From: Streptomyces sp. NBC_00523
Lineage (GTDB): Bacteria; Actinomycetota; Actinomycetes; Streptomycetales; Streptomycetaceae
Assembly (NCBI RefSeq): GCF_036346615.1
Contig: NZ_CP107836.1
Location: 992,001 to 1,056,000 of the forward strand
DNA length: 64,000 nt
Reading direction: 5' to 3'
The notes under the pieces are model-generated. The model was not told the DNA's origin. It searched no databases and saw nothing but the letters and a program-made list of their open reading frames with translations. The position numbers and the translations under genes are program-made. Below, one piece after another: positions 56,301 through 61,974 of the stretch. Position 1 is the first letter of the stretch, and each line of letters begins with the position of its first letter.

Positions 56301-59300
56301 TGCCCGGTCTTGCCGTACCGGGCCCGGCGGTGGGCTCGGTGCCGCTGCCGCGCCGCTTCACGGTCTCCCGCGAAGTGGGTCTGGGCAGTGTGCTCGCGGT
56401 GGACCAGTTCACCGACGCGACGCGCACGGTGCAGCGCCCCGACGTGCTGCGGCAGCGGCTCCTCGCCCTGATCGAGGAGGAGGCGCCCGGTATCACCCGG
56501 CCCGGTCACTCCTCCCATCTGCCGGGCGTGGCGACCCGTGTGGCGGACCTGTCCTCGACGGCCGGCCTGCGCACTCTCGCCGGTCGCGGCCCCGGCCATG
56601 TGCAGCGCTTCCGGTTCCGCTATCTCGGCTACGGCGGGGCCCAGTTGGTCGAGGTGACGCTGCGCACCGAGCCGGACGCCGACGACCACGCGCTGCGCGC
56701 GCTGCGCGGGCATCCGGCGGCGACGGGTTCGGGCATCGAGCAGTTCCTCGGCCATGTGCCCTCCTCGGTGACCGACCGGACGGCGCGCAGTGTGCGGCAC
56801 GCCGGGTTCGTACAGCTCCAGTCGCGCTTCCCGCGGCCCACCGGCGGCCCGCGCACCGACCGGGCGGGCGCGCTGCTCAGCGCCGACACGACCCGCGGCA
56901 ACGCGGCGCGCGTCACCCGCTCCGCCGAGGACCGCTTCTGGCAGCGCACCGACAACGCCGCCGACTTCGAGGGCGTGCCGCACCGGGTGGTCGCCGAGGT
57001 GCGGTCCACCCCGGCCGCGCAGTGGCTGCTCGACCTGCCGGGCAGCCTGTTCCAGCACGGCGTGCTGAGCCTCACCGAGGCGGACGCCACGCTCGCCGAC
57101 CGCATCGCGCGCCTCTTCGGCGGGCGGCCGGCGCGGACCACCACCGTGCACACCGCCGCCGCGCTCCGGTTCACCGGCAGCGAGACCGGCGAACCGGCCC
57201 CCGCGCCCGCGCCGTTGCCGGTGGCCCGGCACACCGCGCGGCCCGCGGTCGCCGGGGACCGGTTCGTGCCGCACGGCCCGGCCCCCGTGTACGCCTTCGA
57301 CGGCGGCGCGGAACTGGCCGCGGCGCTGGGCGAGGTCGCCCCGGCGCTGACCCGCTCCTGGCGTGCCCTGACCGCCTCCGGATCGGCGGACGCCACGGCC
57401 GTGCGCATGGGCGAGCTGATCCAGTCCGGCACCGTCTCGCTGGACCACCCGCGCGGCCCGGCCGGTCCGACTACGACGATGCCGGGCGCCTACCCCTTCC
57501 AGGGCGCGCCGGGCACCCCGCCCCGCCTCACGGTGGAGCTGTACCGGCCGCGCCCGGTCACCGACACGGGGGATGTGACGGTGGACCGGCTGCGGCTGAG
57601 CACGTTCGGCGCGGCGTCCTCCTCGCAGGCGGGCGTCACCGCCGGGCTCGCGGCACAGGGCGGGCTCGCCGCCACCGACGACAACCGGCAGATCGTCAAC
57701 TTCACCGTCCCGGTGCTGGCCCGCCAGCCGCAGGCCCCCGGCCCCGGCGCCGCCGTGAGCGGCACCCGCCGGGACTGGCTCAAGCACGGCAACACCAGCG
57801 CCCCGGAGGGCTCGCGCGGCACCCGCAGCCACGAGATCCTCGCCGACGCTCTGATCACGGTGCACGGCCCGGGCGGCGTGCGGTACGTGACGGGCACGGT
57901 GCGGATGCGCCCCCTGGAGCGCGATCTGCTGGGCCTCGGTGTGACCGGCGCCCGCACCGACGCCGGGACGTTCGACGGTGCCGCCCTGGTGCGGGAGGCC
58001 GCCGACGCCCGCGCCCACGCGGCGGGCGCCCCGGCCGGTGCCGCCGCCGACGCCGTACTGCGCGACTGGCGTACGGTGCCGCTGCGCGACCTGCCGACGC
58101 TGCTGGCGGACGGCGTCCGGGCGGACGACGGGGCGGCCGTGGAGGGCGTGCAGATATGGCTGGCCGTGGACGGCGGCCCCGGGCAGACGGCCCGCGCGCT
58201 GTACGCGGCCGCCGGCGCGGCAGCGCTGGTGCACCGTCCGGTCGAGCTGGCGCTGCGCGACGACGAGGGCGTGCGCTTCCGCCGCTTCGACGCCGACGGC
58301 GAACCGGAGCCGGCCGGCCCGGGGGAGGACGGCGCCGGCTGGGCGGCCGTCCGGGAGCAGGTCGGCACGCTCGATGCGGCGGCGCACGCGGAGGAGACGG
58401 CCCGCGCCGAGGAGGCGGGGCTCCAGGCCGAACTGCCCGGCGCGCGCCGGGCCCTGGACGAGGCCCGCCCCCCGGTGGCGCGCGCGAGGCGGGACCTGGA
58501 CGACGCCCGGGCCGCCGCGCGGGACGCCCGGGACGCCCGTACGGCCGCCGAGCGCGCGGTCACCGCCGCCGAACGCACCGACCGGGAACGGCGCACCCGC
58601 GTCGCGGAGCTGACGGCCGACGCCGAGGACCGCCGGTCCCGCGCGACGGCGGCGACCCACGCGGCGGAGGAGGCCCAGGAGGCGGTCCGCGCCGCGCGGG
58701 AGCACCTGGAGGCGACGGAACGCAGCCTGCGGGAGGCGTTGGCCGAGGCGGCCGCGCGAGGCGGGGCCAGGTCCGGCGGCTCCGGCAGGTCGGACCGGTC
58801 CGGCCGGTCCGACAGGTCCAGTCGCTCCAGCGGGTCGGTCGACCGCCGTACGGTCCGCCGGGACGGTGCCCGCACCGCGTTGGAGGCGGCCGTCACGGCG
58901 GCCGGGGCGGCCGAGCGCGCCGCCGACGCCGCCCGGCACGCCGCCGAGGACGCCGTCCGCCGCCGCGACATGGCCCGCGACGCGGCCGGCGCCGCGGCCG
59001 CCGCGCTGACCCGCGCCCGTGACACGGCCACGACGGCGTCGCGGACCGACCGTGAGGCCCACGACGCCCTGACCGCGGCCACCGAGCGCCACGACGCCGC
59101 GGTCACGGCGCTCGACACGGCCCAGCAGGGGGTGAACGGCCTCGAACGCCGGGTCGGCGAAGCCCTCGCCGAACAGGCCCGCCAGGCGGACCGGCAGCGC
59201 AACGCCCAGAACGACCTGACCGACCTCGTGACCCTCCTGGAGGCGGAGCGCGCGGCGGCGGGCGACGGCACGGTGCCGCTCCCGACGGGCTCGTTCGCCC

Positions 59301-59974
59301 GCACACCGGCCGGCTGGCCTATCCGCACGGGGCGGCCGGCGCCGCCCAGGATCGAGGAGGAGTCCGACGCGTCCGACTCGTCCGACACGGATTCGGAGGA
59401 CGACGACGAGGACGGGGACGAAGACGAGGACGCGGGCGGCCCGCCGCCCGTTCCCCGGGGCGAGCGTCCGGACTCCTTCGTGGCCTCGCTGTCCCGGCTG
59501 CTCACCGCGTCGGGCGGCGCCCCGGCGTGGACCGGAGCGCGCGACCCGCACGGCGCGCTGCGCGCGTGGGCACGTACGGACGTGACGGCGCGCCGGGCCC
59601 CGGAGGACGCCGAACTCCCCGAGGACGGGACGCTGGTGAGCATCGATGACCTGGCCCGGATCGACGCCCTCACCGACGCGCTGCGCGCCCAGTCGATCCT
59701 CCAGGGCGGCCGGGTGACCGTGGCAGAGGCCGGACTCGACGACGCCGCGCGCCTCGCCCTGGTCCTGGCGCGCCCCGATTCCCCGGCGTACATCGCGACC
59801 CTGGCCGCACTCGTCGCCCGGGAGACCGGACGCCAGGTGCGGGTGCTCGGCCCCGGCGACGGCGTCCGTGAGTTCGGCCCCGAGGAGGGCGACCCGCTGG
59901 ACCTGTACTTCGACGGCCGCCGCTTCTCGCCCAACCCACCGGGGGCTGACCACGGACGCCGCTTGACTCCGTAA
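41378..59974 (+). CDS. Giant 6198-aa candidate T7SS effector with duplicated protease-like domains
   Basis: One uninterrupted frame of 18.6 kb. Residues 1-265 form a helical T7SS-type head with a hydrophobic stretch (IIMALSIFTGGSASS). Residues 266-715 are a Pro/Asp-rich linker with repeats. Then a four-part unit occurs twice: metallopeptidase-like domain (His851-Glu852...His855...Asp861; again His3780-Glu...His3784...Asp3790), beta-rich module (about 1063-2840 and 3882-5655), coiled coil (about 2850-3120 and 5660-5975), OTU-like domain (about 3295-3590 and 6025-6198). The first OTU copy keeps Cys3309 in GDGRC and His3578 in LNHYTAS; the second seems to lack both. Export by the adjacent ESX machine and attack on a host or competitor are inference. 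The upstream ribosome site is weak. Confidence 0.85.
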   Translation: MSIQVSPQLNNLLFVLIGEKMLQADEDMAYANGRPYGRLGRRVRDLSDLIEQTAGGVGRSLPPQVGNQYVKAMHLFLDNGGKNYLKDFADQLDDLEKARTKSSMDIMEAKWQIIAELIRLLIELAIIMALSIFTGGSASSQAAVAKARSRVAILTLLDWLMKRTHLLPTLSEMIEEAFTTFAVRLAMMLGAPKGRRPHGFDWSQIVQDGVFGAFTGLFHGFLNDILKNLKKNFKDLWGHGNNPFKNIDGNGNKFHNNKFDHHHLNDGPSSRPDPKPTPKPDPKPTPKPGPEPTPTPKPNPVPLPKPPHTPTPGLGDRIKHEFGEDIGHFLTEGGAEALGELATAAIFHLPVEGPMTFLGGGLSAVSERHLGQGASALGNKFNFTKPPTVNTAHLPDTPDDSSADGAPRPGNGNGDGKGPDPGAPTPGPGDGVTTPGPSPTGGGRNGPVAVRPPTQSPDLDVEVTGSKVTTDGPPDVHFDGVHIEPVKIDGVNVHSDAPNLDGNGPATHPATGNPAPVQTVQQQPPTTNGAPHQGSSPQPGGTKTTTGTDTDTDARTGLDTDTDTESDSDTDSVFSDTDSIAESDVTDPDPDSTGDTTAHDPVTEAPKPIVTGSTTPPPTGLPQTTAPDGTPGNAPTVGATPHPTPVHTSSSDSPPHPVRNEPPHPVRNEAPDPVQNDIPDPVPNAVPEPVVLTPTPPVAPAPHHAPGSFGEARDGATPSPRSHTWVDPVSRPTGPDGRPTQYVVRSSFDVRQFTHGGEPVTDLTVTYRVTGDPQLGPQADGVRQRLEEGVQRVFNAPDHRLPDGSRLHVTVVPAAEGQTPHLDVTLTDPADGVPTTHHAWPADISDSALAHEIGHQLGLRDESGLDPAAPHRGGNESLMGDAPPVTGVLAHPSDPAGYQPGGLRPRHLQLIGTLVGDPADAPRPRPDGERRDAATPPVTVTGDLGADPPAPVVPPVTKPVDPVSDPEAVPMVPISTTSAPVPADTTAPPPVVTAEEAAPPPVVTSEEATPPPVVTSEEATPPPLVPELTLTTTDGHTTPLPDPDPDPEPESGTTGGRGPRPSYLGGYGRRHDGQVGLVLMEPFSPDVVDAVHRQVITALGRPAPRPDDPVLAQLRDVLSASQMTQHLPYLRSLGGHRVTLRVDGTDRSVDVRLALDGGRPSARQGELDTSDPDKHVERRGQGTRENVSAQPSGTFSTIPVPWTGSLPINAPGPVRSLDMALSATLTHNQADGSLTVTQVTQTTTAQRSAEPSRAYDFTGNWQVRVDAPAPTAPTPDSDSTDGDPTDGWSPVRQHGPVTAWFPQHLVDADADPTQELPAPAALDDLPLWGVDSVLNPRRLYEGAAAHFRADLDATSSSQLADFLSEPVLRGTLPMQRDGGLYSPVLTDGNGRAVGMVRLDARVTPTAPVAKSIDAKINLESHLVNTVKNDQNTTFNSGVTFAGSIGPSFTGDTRQDHPDAAGSIGGSFSGKGTVQLGAQNAFGTSSSAASVHALRTNRSHLLTEADVSYTVTLIRPDGSTASYTPGTWQHGLDLRMLSADDARGHAPTESEVRQLPAELASLGSIGQSTAPLGVEGTAPLFAEAETWLREQGFLPPPASAPRRGRLPDETLVQAQLNNLRRLQELRSGLGLRGATDSMMDGGHSLFLETPSSAGRRRVRLVLGATADRDRPPVHRRVLPGIAVISVSSSTAGGNGRLGNSYSGGLGFGGGPSFPTPNGAWTLSGTGDYQYVGNASLGNTTSSTVGQDQFFISSGQDAHEFDVPARLTLDLYEGTGPGPRVRFGTPEPRPHPPGDLESAPGTVPAGVPGTVRLGVPHGRTLDAPPPAPAGEPFTVRPVSRLDRDRLALTDGAGRPRPDVVRVPDDALVDVMRGAAALQDAFQRIVTGAAPPTGTTAPAPGPVSLTPAPSLLGRFTGFLGNSLTGNPFADPTTVAAESRTAALSPGSLVARGQQILGGSYVVEGLTLPGLGADGQLSVEIQAVAHHPRLTSGPSQYMESDVSAADSAQQLKGLGKTHQFGLAGTATQNNPKSPAPATDPEPNPQQDGATSTAQPSTSETRQPSRFNPSGRYQYDRKTDKSDTSISTTTTNRVPTQTGIQHRVTADLTYVITVRSGHRNAFANFVGYTHGQTVQLAVDVPQGLQFLMTDSQLRRDRPWMGGVEGLPADVPPTGLASPPLPSRYVRDGTLGLAAVTSVTELGPAGLPGTAQRQRFQNEVRGLLDRYAPGVTTPGHASYLPGVAALIADQTSTAGKRALIGRGGGQARFGFRHHRFGGAALVEVTFSARPTTTAANRGARRGTAAPGDKSGLESWTSQTPAGRSTADTVSRQHRVTVNPTARFTRPDADDRTDRLGPSGQWTSASVKTDKRGRTAEDRFWLRTDNAADFDGLDYELVATVRSTWVTDWPPNVVGALVQRGFIAWNDADAQTRSWISRTLAGEIGGRARVPAHVSLRFAGGETEAPRGGNPLPVPVSVSRVDPRPAPHGQPGLRDDGLFHPNGNTPVYGFNAWDQLYTALDQVAPATGSGWRAQPASTSDENASVRLGELLQAGSITLDNPRQVGGMLPTMPGAFPLLDSPEGPTLTVSLYRPRVVTESSDVAVDRLRIVTDTSGTVSGNDTGLGLSLPFVLSADDPDRNLVGATPPVLQRPIDPSNFGGNVSGGRREWLKTGSTSAPAEGRGTRGYEVQADVHIQVSGPEGVRHVTGTATLRIEERDALGHGITPPRPLPRVYDLPALLASQTGAAPGQWASTPPRDLPDALIAGVDPDDDGYQFWLATGTDPDGSRLALALYGSSRTARLTGRPVELVTHGPEGLRFWSFGPDGVLRTTPSGAPGTEGTPPLGDPALDRAWSGFETVANDLHRAHGDHAQALADETGMRNLRTDAVDGLRDAVTALNDARKAADDADRAATSAETGADGAEQDVRDLEGRIDKLTTDIATTRGTIDTLTASLTEDGLRETRLDADLKAAQARLDALNESAAAPPAPDPATGTGTSTTPTTAPATPPAVDSRLTERIDAATAEVDRIDGELDSVRQKMALDRTNLRQSEVSLARDNAALKELEAQLPDLRDTARDLRADADTARGHADDTDLARQDAQEAHDRAELSLREIDRALAGILGRRDDAATRRADAESALPAAAGPVLANGPAAVAPSRTSLSAMAPHPPGSGLPRTAAPSTGNTPATGDDTDTDADSDAERDSTASVVSDHDSDDRDSDDRDDPSEVETALTVPEPTPPVPPKSEGTSEHGKDSKDGDARSESDADPDPEPKSEPEPEPELESKPEPESTAPPPPPSEPFQVRAPRGNTVPTIGDGRCILYTFIGTDPQRVRERVPGLSTRAPETYAWLGRTDDVRTGLSLAARGDTSPAARQARHHLLIAADHLRSAAEQRLLDAHRGGRPLPQDVVGQVRQTLAPRFTRTTAAMNRSQLLTTARRYGIDGVRRPEELNDLNARFDAALTEDGVTDRPADPGVIQMFSHLHDTGRLPSLAELDDAQLRQVIDSAYTESTVPFTDEELNHALTAVRNWSGAWQSDQGEMFLPLLADTLGVTVEVLRPDPTTGLGTVTRVGSPTAGRVLEVHYWGLNHYTASDAAPLTALPTSSAPRGPQDAPSTRPAGRRRPAPRRDPRDDRPAPRVARPAHPDTWHHLRPHARPATLRTERFDPHADPTADAPRPGLLSGATTLIRAQVRRIQAPSGQWVRDYTLNLPVNAADTQHTARLAERLGKLVDRHLNTGYALPTSGDQLHVDVNLVDSPEHPEAIALTHTDTPARPDQTHFDLNHTDSQLLHELLHYLGLPDEQRDNDFLFRNHPDATAVHTDGLMATIETPAPLPHRYLATIEDVTDSGPQLHDHTQAVTDTPTDPDATPVPATEAPAWPTSRAPVPAPSSTYVLAYGAQLDGNVGLVYLEPLPPAVVEGLHQQVMGALGLADAPDTHPVREHLRAVASGEQLILNLPYVRGSLGFRFTVRVDGRDRTVDVRMRLSDPVASARYGQTEGAERDVRVERRGIGTQESVSAEASGTIRTLLLPWTGLFPVTRAIPVRGVDVALTLAMTLNQLSSTSSVTTVVQTTSAQRSNEPSEPYDFTASWEVRVDAPRLAPPVTWGPPRAHGPVTFWFPQHLARDEAEELPEAAGLDDLPVWGVDTVAEPQRLLAEALGFFGTELSALDEDSAAELETFLSEPLLRGTLPMQRDRGVFSPVLLDTSGRALGMFQLRTDVVVGEPLRRSVAGKINLESHLTQVVKLDSQSRFSSGLSLSGSVGPALTADRSQGHPNASHRPGGGVLGRASVQAGTHEELVQSGSTALMHAVRTNRSHLLAPAEVRHTLVLHLPGGGRREFTPDAWPRGMHLRLLTAEDANGHAPSADELRRLPAELEHLRSVGTTATPLAVDGAAPLFVHAENWLRREGFLPRDTPGRNRVLPDEALVQAQLNNLRRFEQGRSEVGQRAATDAMLDGGHSLFLEIPTATGTRRVRLVLSAVRGGGDSVHSRVLPDVQGMGVASLSAAGADHRGSSYGLSYGGGGSFGLPKGSWTLGGSGDYVRGNQVRHDNSVQLGVGHDQLFIGSGAGQRSEVFDVPADLALDLYEGPGEQPSVRFAHETVAVPFVPHGAPPAEPPGPPPDRVPGTLRLSVPTHRTLPAGAPVPAAPPAPVLRAATDADRDLLDLTDEAGAALPGTVLLPDDAIMEVFQASAALDSAFRAVLGNTYPGHPARGLLDDVRDAVAGRTPRPVARAGRALGESLAGAAATDPTTVAAEMLSAARNPAALLARGHQVFKGAYVVEGLTLPGLASDEVLSVEIRGVLRRPRATDGFAQYFETGLSATDGAAQQRGAAGTSQWAGGFRAVRNTSSAQTPAADQAAGNDFDDVLVTRAEPTGQEESKPPASRPGTLNPSGRYTRTARSERSRALGSTTTAYRTATESGTQHRVTADATLLVTFRRGRRNVVGNAFGQGEGRAVTVALDLADGVRFLATPAQIRRHAAWFAGVPGLAVPGPAVGSVPLPRRFTVSREVGLGSVLAVDQFTDATRTVQRPDVLRQRLLALIEEEAPGITRPGHSSHLPGVATRVADLSSTAGLRTLAGRGPGHVQRFRFRYLGYGGAQLVEVTLRTEPDADDHALRALRGHPAATGSGIEQFLGHVPSSVTDRTARSVRHAGFVQLQSRFPRPTGGPRTDRAGALLSADTTRGNAARVTRSAEDRFWQRTDNAADFEGVPHRVVAEVRSTPAAQWLLDLPGSLFQHGVLSLTEADATLADRIARLFGGRPARTTTVHTAAALRFTGSETGEPAPAPAPLPVARHTARPAVAGDRFVPHGPAPVYAFDGGAELAAALGEVAPALTRSWRALTASGSADATAVRMGELIQSGTVSLDHPRGPAGPTTTMPGAYPFQGAPGTPPRLTVELYRPRPVTDTGDVTVDRLRLSTFGAASSSQAGVTAGLAAQGGLAATDDNRQIVNFTVPVLARQPQAPGPGAAVSGTRRDWLKHGNTSAPEGSRGTRSHEILADALITVHGPGGVRYVTGTVRMRPLERDLLGLGVTGARTDAGTFDGAALVREAADARAHAAGAPAGAAADAVLRDWRTVPLRDLPTLLADGVRADDGAAVEGVQIWLAVDGGPGQTARALYAAAGAAALVHRPVELALRDDEGVRFRRFDADGEPEPAGPGEDGAGWAAVREQVGTLDAAAHAEETARAEEAGLQAELPGARRALDEARPPVARARRDLDDARAAARDARDARTAAERAVTAAERTDRERRTRVAELTADAEDRRSRATAATHAAEEAQEAVRAAREHLEATERSLREALAEAAARGGARSGGSGRSDRSGRSDRSSRSSGSVDRRTVRRDGARTALEAAVTAAGAAERAADAARHAAEDAVRRRDMARDAAGAAAAALTRARDTATTASRTDREAHDALTAATERHDAAVTALDTAQQGVNGLERRVGEALAEQARQADRQRNAQNDLTDLVTLLEAERAAAGDGTVPLPTGSFARTPAGWPIRTGRPAPPRIEEESDASDSSDTDSEDDDEDGDEDEDAGGPPPVPRGERPDSFVASLSRLLTASGGAPAWTGARDPHGALRAWARTDVTARRAPEDAELPEDGTLVSIDDLARIDALTDALRAQSILQGGRVTVAEAGLDDAARLALVLARPDSPAYIATLAALVARETGRQVRVLGPGDGVREFGPEEGDPLDLYFDGRRFSPNPPGADHGRRLTP
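43337..43447 (+). repeat. Five 24-bp units in the giant gene linker
   Basis: Each 24-bp unit encodes an octapeptide of the type PPHPVRNE, then degenerate copies ending IPDPVPNA and VPEPV. It is a flexible spacer before the first metallopeptidase-like domain. Confidence 0.8.
44336..44452 (+). repeat. Three and a half 33-bp units in the giant gene linker
   Basis: Units at 44336, 44369 and 44402 encode APPPVVTAEEA-type undecapeptides, followed by a partial TPPPLV copy. They link the first metallopeptidase-like domain to the first beta-rich module. Confidence 0.85.
44564..49900 (+). repeat. Large duplicated module, copy A (protein residues about 1063-2840)
   Basis: This segment matches copy B at 53021-58340 in the same order. 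Shared blocks include VSAxxSGT, KINLESHL, RTNRSHLL, VQAQLNNLRR, DGGHSLFLE, YVVEGLTLPGL and AEDRFWxRTDNAADF. Lengths of the two copies agree within a few residues. Confidence 0.85.
53021..58340 (+). repeat. Large duplicated module, copy B (protein residues about 3882-5655)
   Basis: Second copy of the beta-rich module. It keeps the order of all shared blocks of copy A but has diverged throughout, so the duplication is old. No stop or frameshift interrupts it. Confidence 0.85.
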
Positions 59975-60040
59975 CACCACCCGGCCGCCGGCCACGGGCA
60001 CCACCCGATCCCCGCGACACCACCCCCCGAAAGGAAGACC

Positions 60041-61141
60041 ATGTCCGGCAAGAACGAACCGCAGCACCAGGCCGCGGCGGCCGAGTCGGCGGCGACGCCG
60101 ACCACACCGGAGCCGGAGGCGCCGGAGGCAGCGGCCGCCCCGGAACCGGCGAAGACCGCCGAGCCGGGGCCCGCCACCCCGGAAAGCACGCCCGCCCCGG
60201 AGACACCGGCCGCTGCGGCCGCGCAGGCGACGGCACCGGACCCCGAACCGACGGCCACGGCCACAGCCACAGCCACGGCGGAGCCCGACGCGGAAGCCGA
60301 GCCCGAGGCCCAAGCGGCCGACGGCAAGTCCACGGCCCCCCGTCCCTCCGGCCGCCCGTCCCGGGGCCTGCTGGCCGGTGCGGCCATCGCGGGGGCGCTG
60401 CTGGTCGGGGTGCCGTTCCTGGTGTCGGGCGCCCTGGACAGATCGGGCCCGGGAAACGGCGGAGGTGCGGACCGGGTGGCCGACGCGGGCACGGTGCTGA
60501 ACAACCAGGGCAACGGCGCGGCACCCGGCGTCTACGGATCGGCCGACCCGGCCCCGTCGTCCCCGTCCCCGTCGCCCTCCGCGAGCAGGAGCAAGGGCGC
60601 GGGAGGCGACGGGAAGCGCGAGCCGAGGACCGGCGCCGTGGCGGCGGGTCCGGCGGTGGTCAAGAGCACGGAGGAGGCGCCGAAGACCCCGAAGCCGTCG
60701 AAGAAGCCGAAGAAGGCGCCCCCGAAGCCCGCGGTCACCACCACGGTGACCGCGGCGCCGGGCACCACGCTTTTCGGCCACGCCTCCAACCGCTGCATCG
60801 AGATGGTGGCCCACAAGGGGGCGGACGGCTCCCCTCTCCAGATAGCCAACTGCACCGGCAAGAACTGGCAGAAGTGGGACTTCCGCCCGGACGGCACCAT
60901 CCGCTCGATGGGGCTCTGCATGGACGTGGCGTGGGGCTCGCACGACAACGGCGCGGTGATCCAGATCGCGTGGTGCAGCGGGAACCCGGCCCAGCAGTTC
61001 GTGCTGAGCGCCGACCACGACCTGGTCAACCCGCAGGCCAACAAGTGCGTGGACGTGAAGAACGCGCAGACCGGCGGCGGCGCCCGCCTCCAGCTCTGGG
61101 ACTGCAACGGCCAGGACAACCAGAAGTGGAGCAGGCGCTGA
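60041..61141 (+). CDS. Membrane-anchored protein with ricin-type beta-trefoil lectin
   Basis: The 366-residue protein starts at ATG 60041 with AAGGAAG upstream. An acidic Ala/Pro/Glu-rich cytoplasmic tail (1-105) and a single membrane helix at about 109-129 (GRPSRGLLAGAAIAGALLVG) are followed by an exported Ser/Pro/Lys linker. A ricin-B type domain (about 240-366) carries three subdomains ending QKW, QQF and QKW and paired cysteines. Such domains bind galactose or related glycans. Tail, helix and linker are close to those of the protein at 22286-23320, whose lectin is of the B-type. It ends the T7SS locus. Confidence 0.9.
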   Translation: MSGKNEPQHQAAAAESAATPTTPEPEAPEAAAAPEPAKTAEPGPATPESTPAPETPAAAAAQATAPDPEPTATATATATAEPDAEAEPEAQAADGKSTAPRPSGRPSRGLLAGAAIAGALLVGVPFLVSGALDRSGPGNGGGADRVADAGTVLNNQGNGAAPGVYGSADPAPSSPSPSPSASRSKGAGGDGKREPRTGAVAAGPAVVKSTEEAPKTPKPSKKPKKAPPKPAVTTTVTAAPGTTLFGHASNRCIEMVAHKGADGSPLQIANCTGKNWQKWDFRPDGTIRSMGLCMDVAWGSHDNGAVIQIAWCSGNPAQQFVLSADHDLVNPQANKCVDVKNAQTGGGARLQLWDCNGQDNQKWSRR

Positions 61142-61233
61142 GCCGGCCGACGGCCCCGGGTCCGGGCAGGTAGGCGGCGTACCTCACAGCGTGTCATCCG
61201 ATCGGACCCGCCCCGGCGGGGAACTGTGGGGTC

Positions 61234-61974
61234 ATGACGACACAGCTCGGACTTCCCGAAGGCATCCAGGCCTGTCTCTTCGATCTCGACGGAGTGGTCA
61301 CCAGGACGGCGGTGGTGCACGCCGCCGCCTGGAAGGCGACCTTCGACGCCTTTCTGCGCGAGCGTGACGGAGCGGACTTCCGTCCCTTCTCCGACGCGGA
61401 CTACGACGAGTACGTCGACGGCCGCCCCCGGGCCGACGGCGTTCGCTCCTTCCTCGCCTCCCGGGGCATCGAACTGCCCGAGGGCACCCCCGACGATCCA
61501 CCGGACACGCGGAGTGTCAACGGGGTCGGCAACCGCAAGAACGAGCTCCTCCTGGAGAAGATCCGTACCGACGGTGTGGAGCCGTACGAGGGCACGCTGC
61601 GCTACATCGACGCGGTCCGCGCCGCCGGGCTCGCCACTGCGATCGTCTCCTCCAGCGCCAACACCCGCGACGTGCTGCACTCCATCGACGCCGAGCGGCT
61701 GTTCGACGTACGGATCGACGGCGTGGTGGCCCGGGAACGGAAGCTGCCGGGCAAACCGCACCCCGACACCTTCCTGGCCGCCGCCCGGGACCTCGGCGTC
61801 GAGCCGTCCCGGGCCGCCGTCTTCGAGGACGCGCTGGCCGGCATGGACGCGGGCAGGTCGGGGCACTTCGGGTTCGTCGTCGGCGTCGACCGGGTCGGGC
61901 AGACCGACGCGCTGTACGCCCACGGCGCCGACCGTGTCGTCAAGGACCTCGCCGAGCTCGGAGGCAGCGCGTGA
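61234..61974 (+). CDS. pgmB: Beta-phosphoglucomutase-like HAD phosphatase
   Basis: The 246-residue HAD-superfamily enzyme has motif 1 FDLDGVVTRT (nucleophile Asp), motif 2 SSSANTR, motif 3 lysine in KLPGKPHPDTF, and motif 4 EDALAGMDAG. The cap resembles beta-phosphoglucomutases, which convert beta-glucose 1-phosphate to glucose 6-phosphate. The next gene, a GH65 phosphorylase, is coupled by a GTGA overlap and would supply beta-glucose 1-phosphate, so the two likely act in sequence on an alpha-glucoside disaccharide. ATG 61234 is the first in-frame start. Confidence 0.93.
   Translation: MTTQLGLPEGIQACLFDLDGVVTRTAVVHAAAWKATFDAFLRERDGADFRPFSDADYDEYVDGRPRADGVRSFLASRGIELPEGTPDDPPDTRSVNGVGNRKNELLLEKIRTDGVEPYEGTLRYIDAVRAAGLATAIVSSSANTRDVLHSIDAERLFDVRIDGVVARERKLPGKPHPDTFLAAARDLGVEPSRAAVFEDALAGMDAGRSGHFGFVVGVDRVGQTDALYAHGADRVVKDLAELGGSA

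Noticed and set aside
53437..59022. A 1861-codon frame in another plus-strand register within the giant gene
   Set aside because: It is overlapped entirely by the frame that carries the duplicated module; composition is Arg/Gly/Ala-rich without motifs.
53315..61018. A 2567-codon minus-strand frame across the end of the giant gene and the ricin lectin gene
   Set aside because: It crosses two well-supported plus-strand genes with no motif, so it is an artefact of third-position GC bias.
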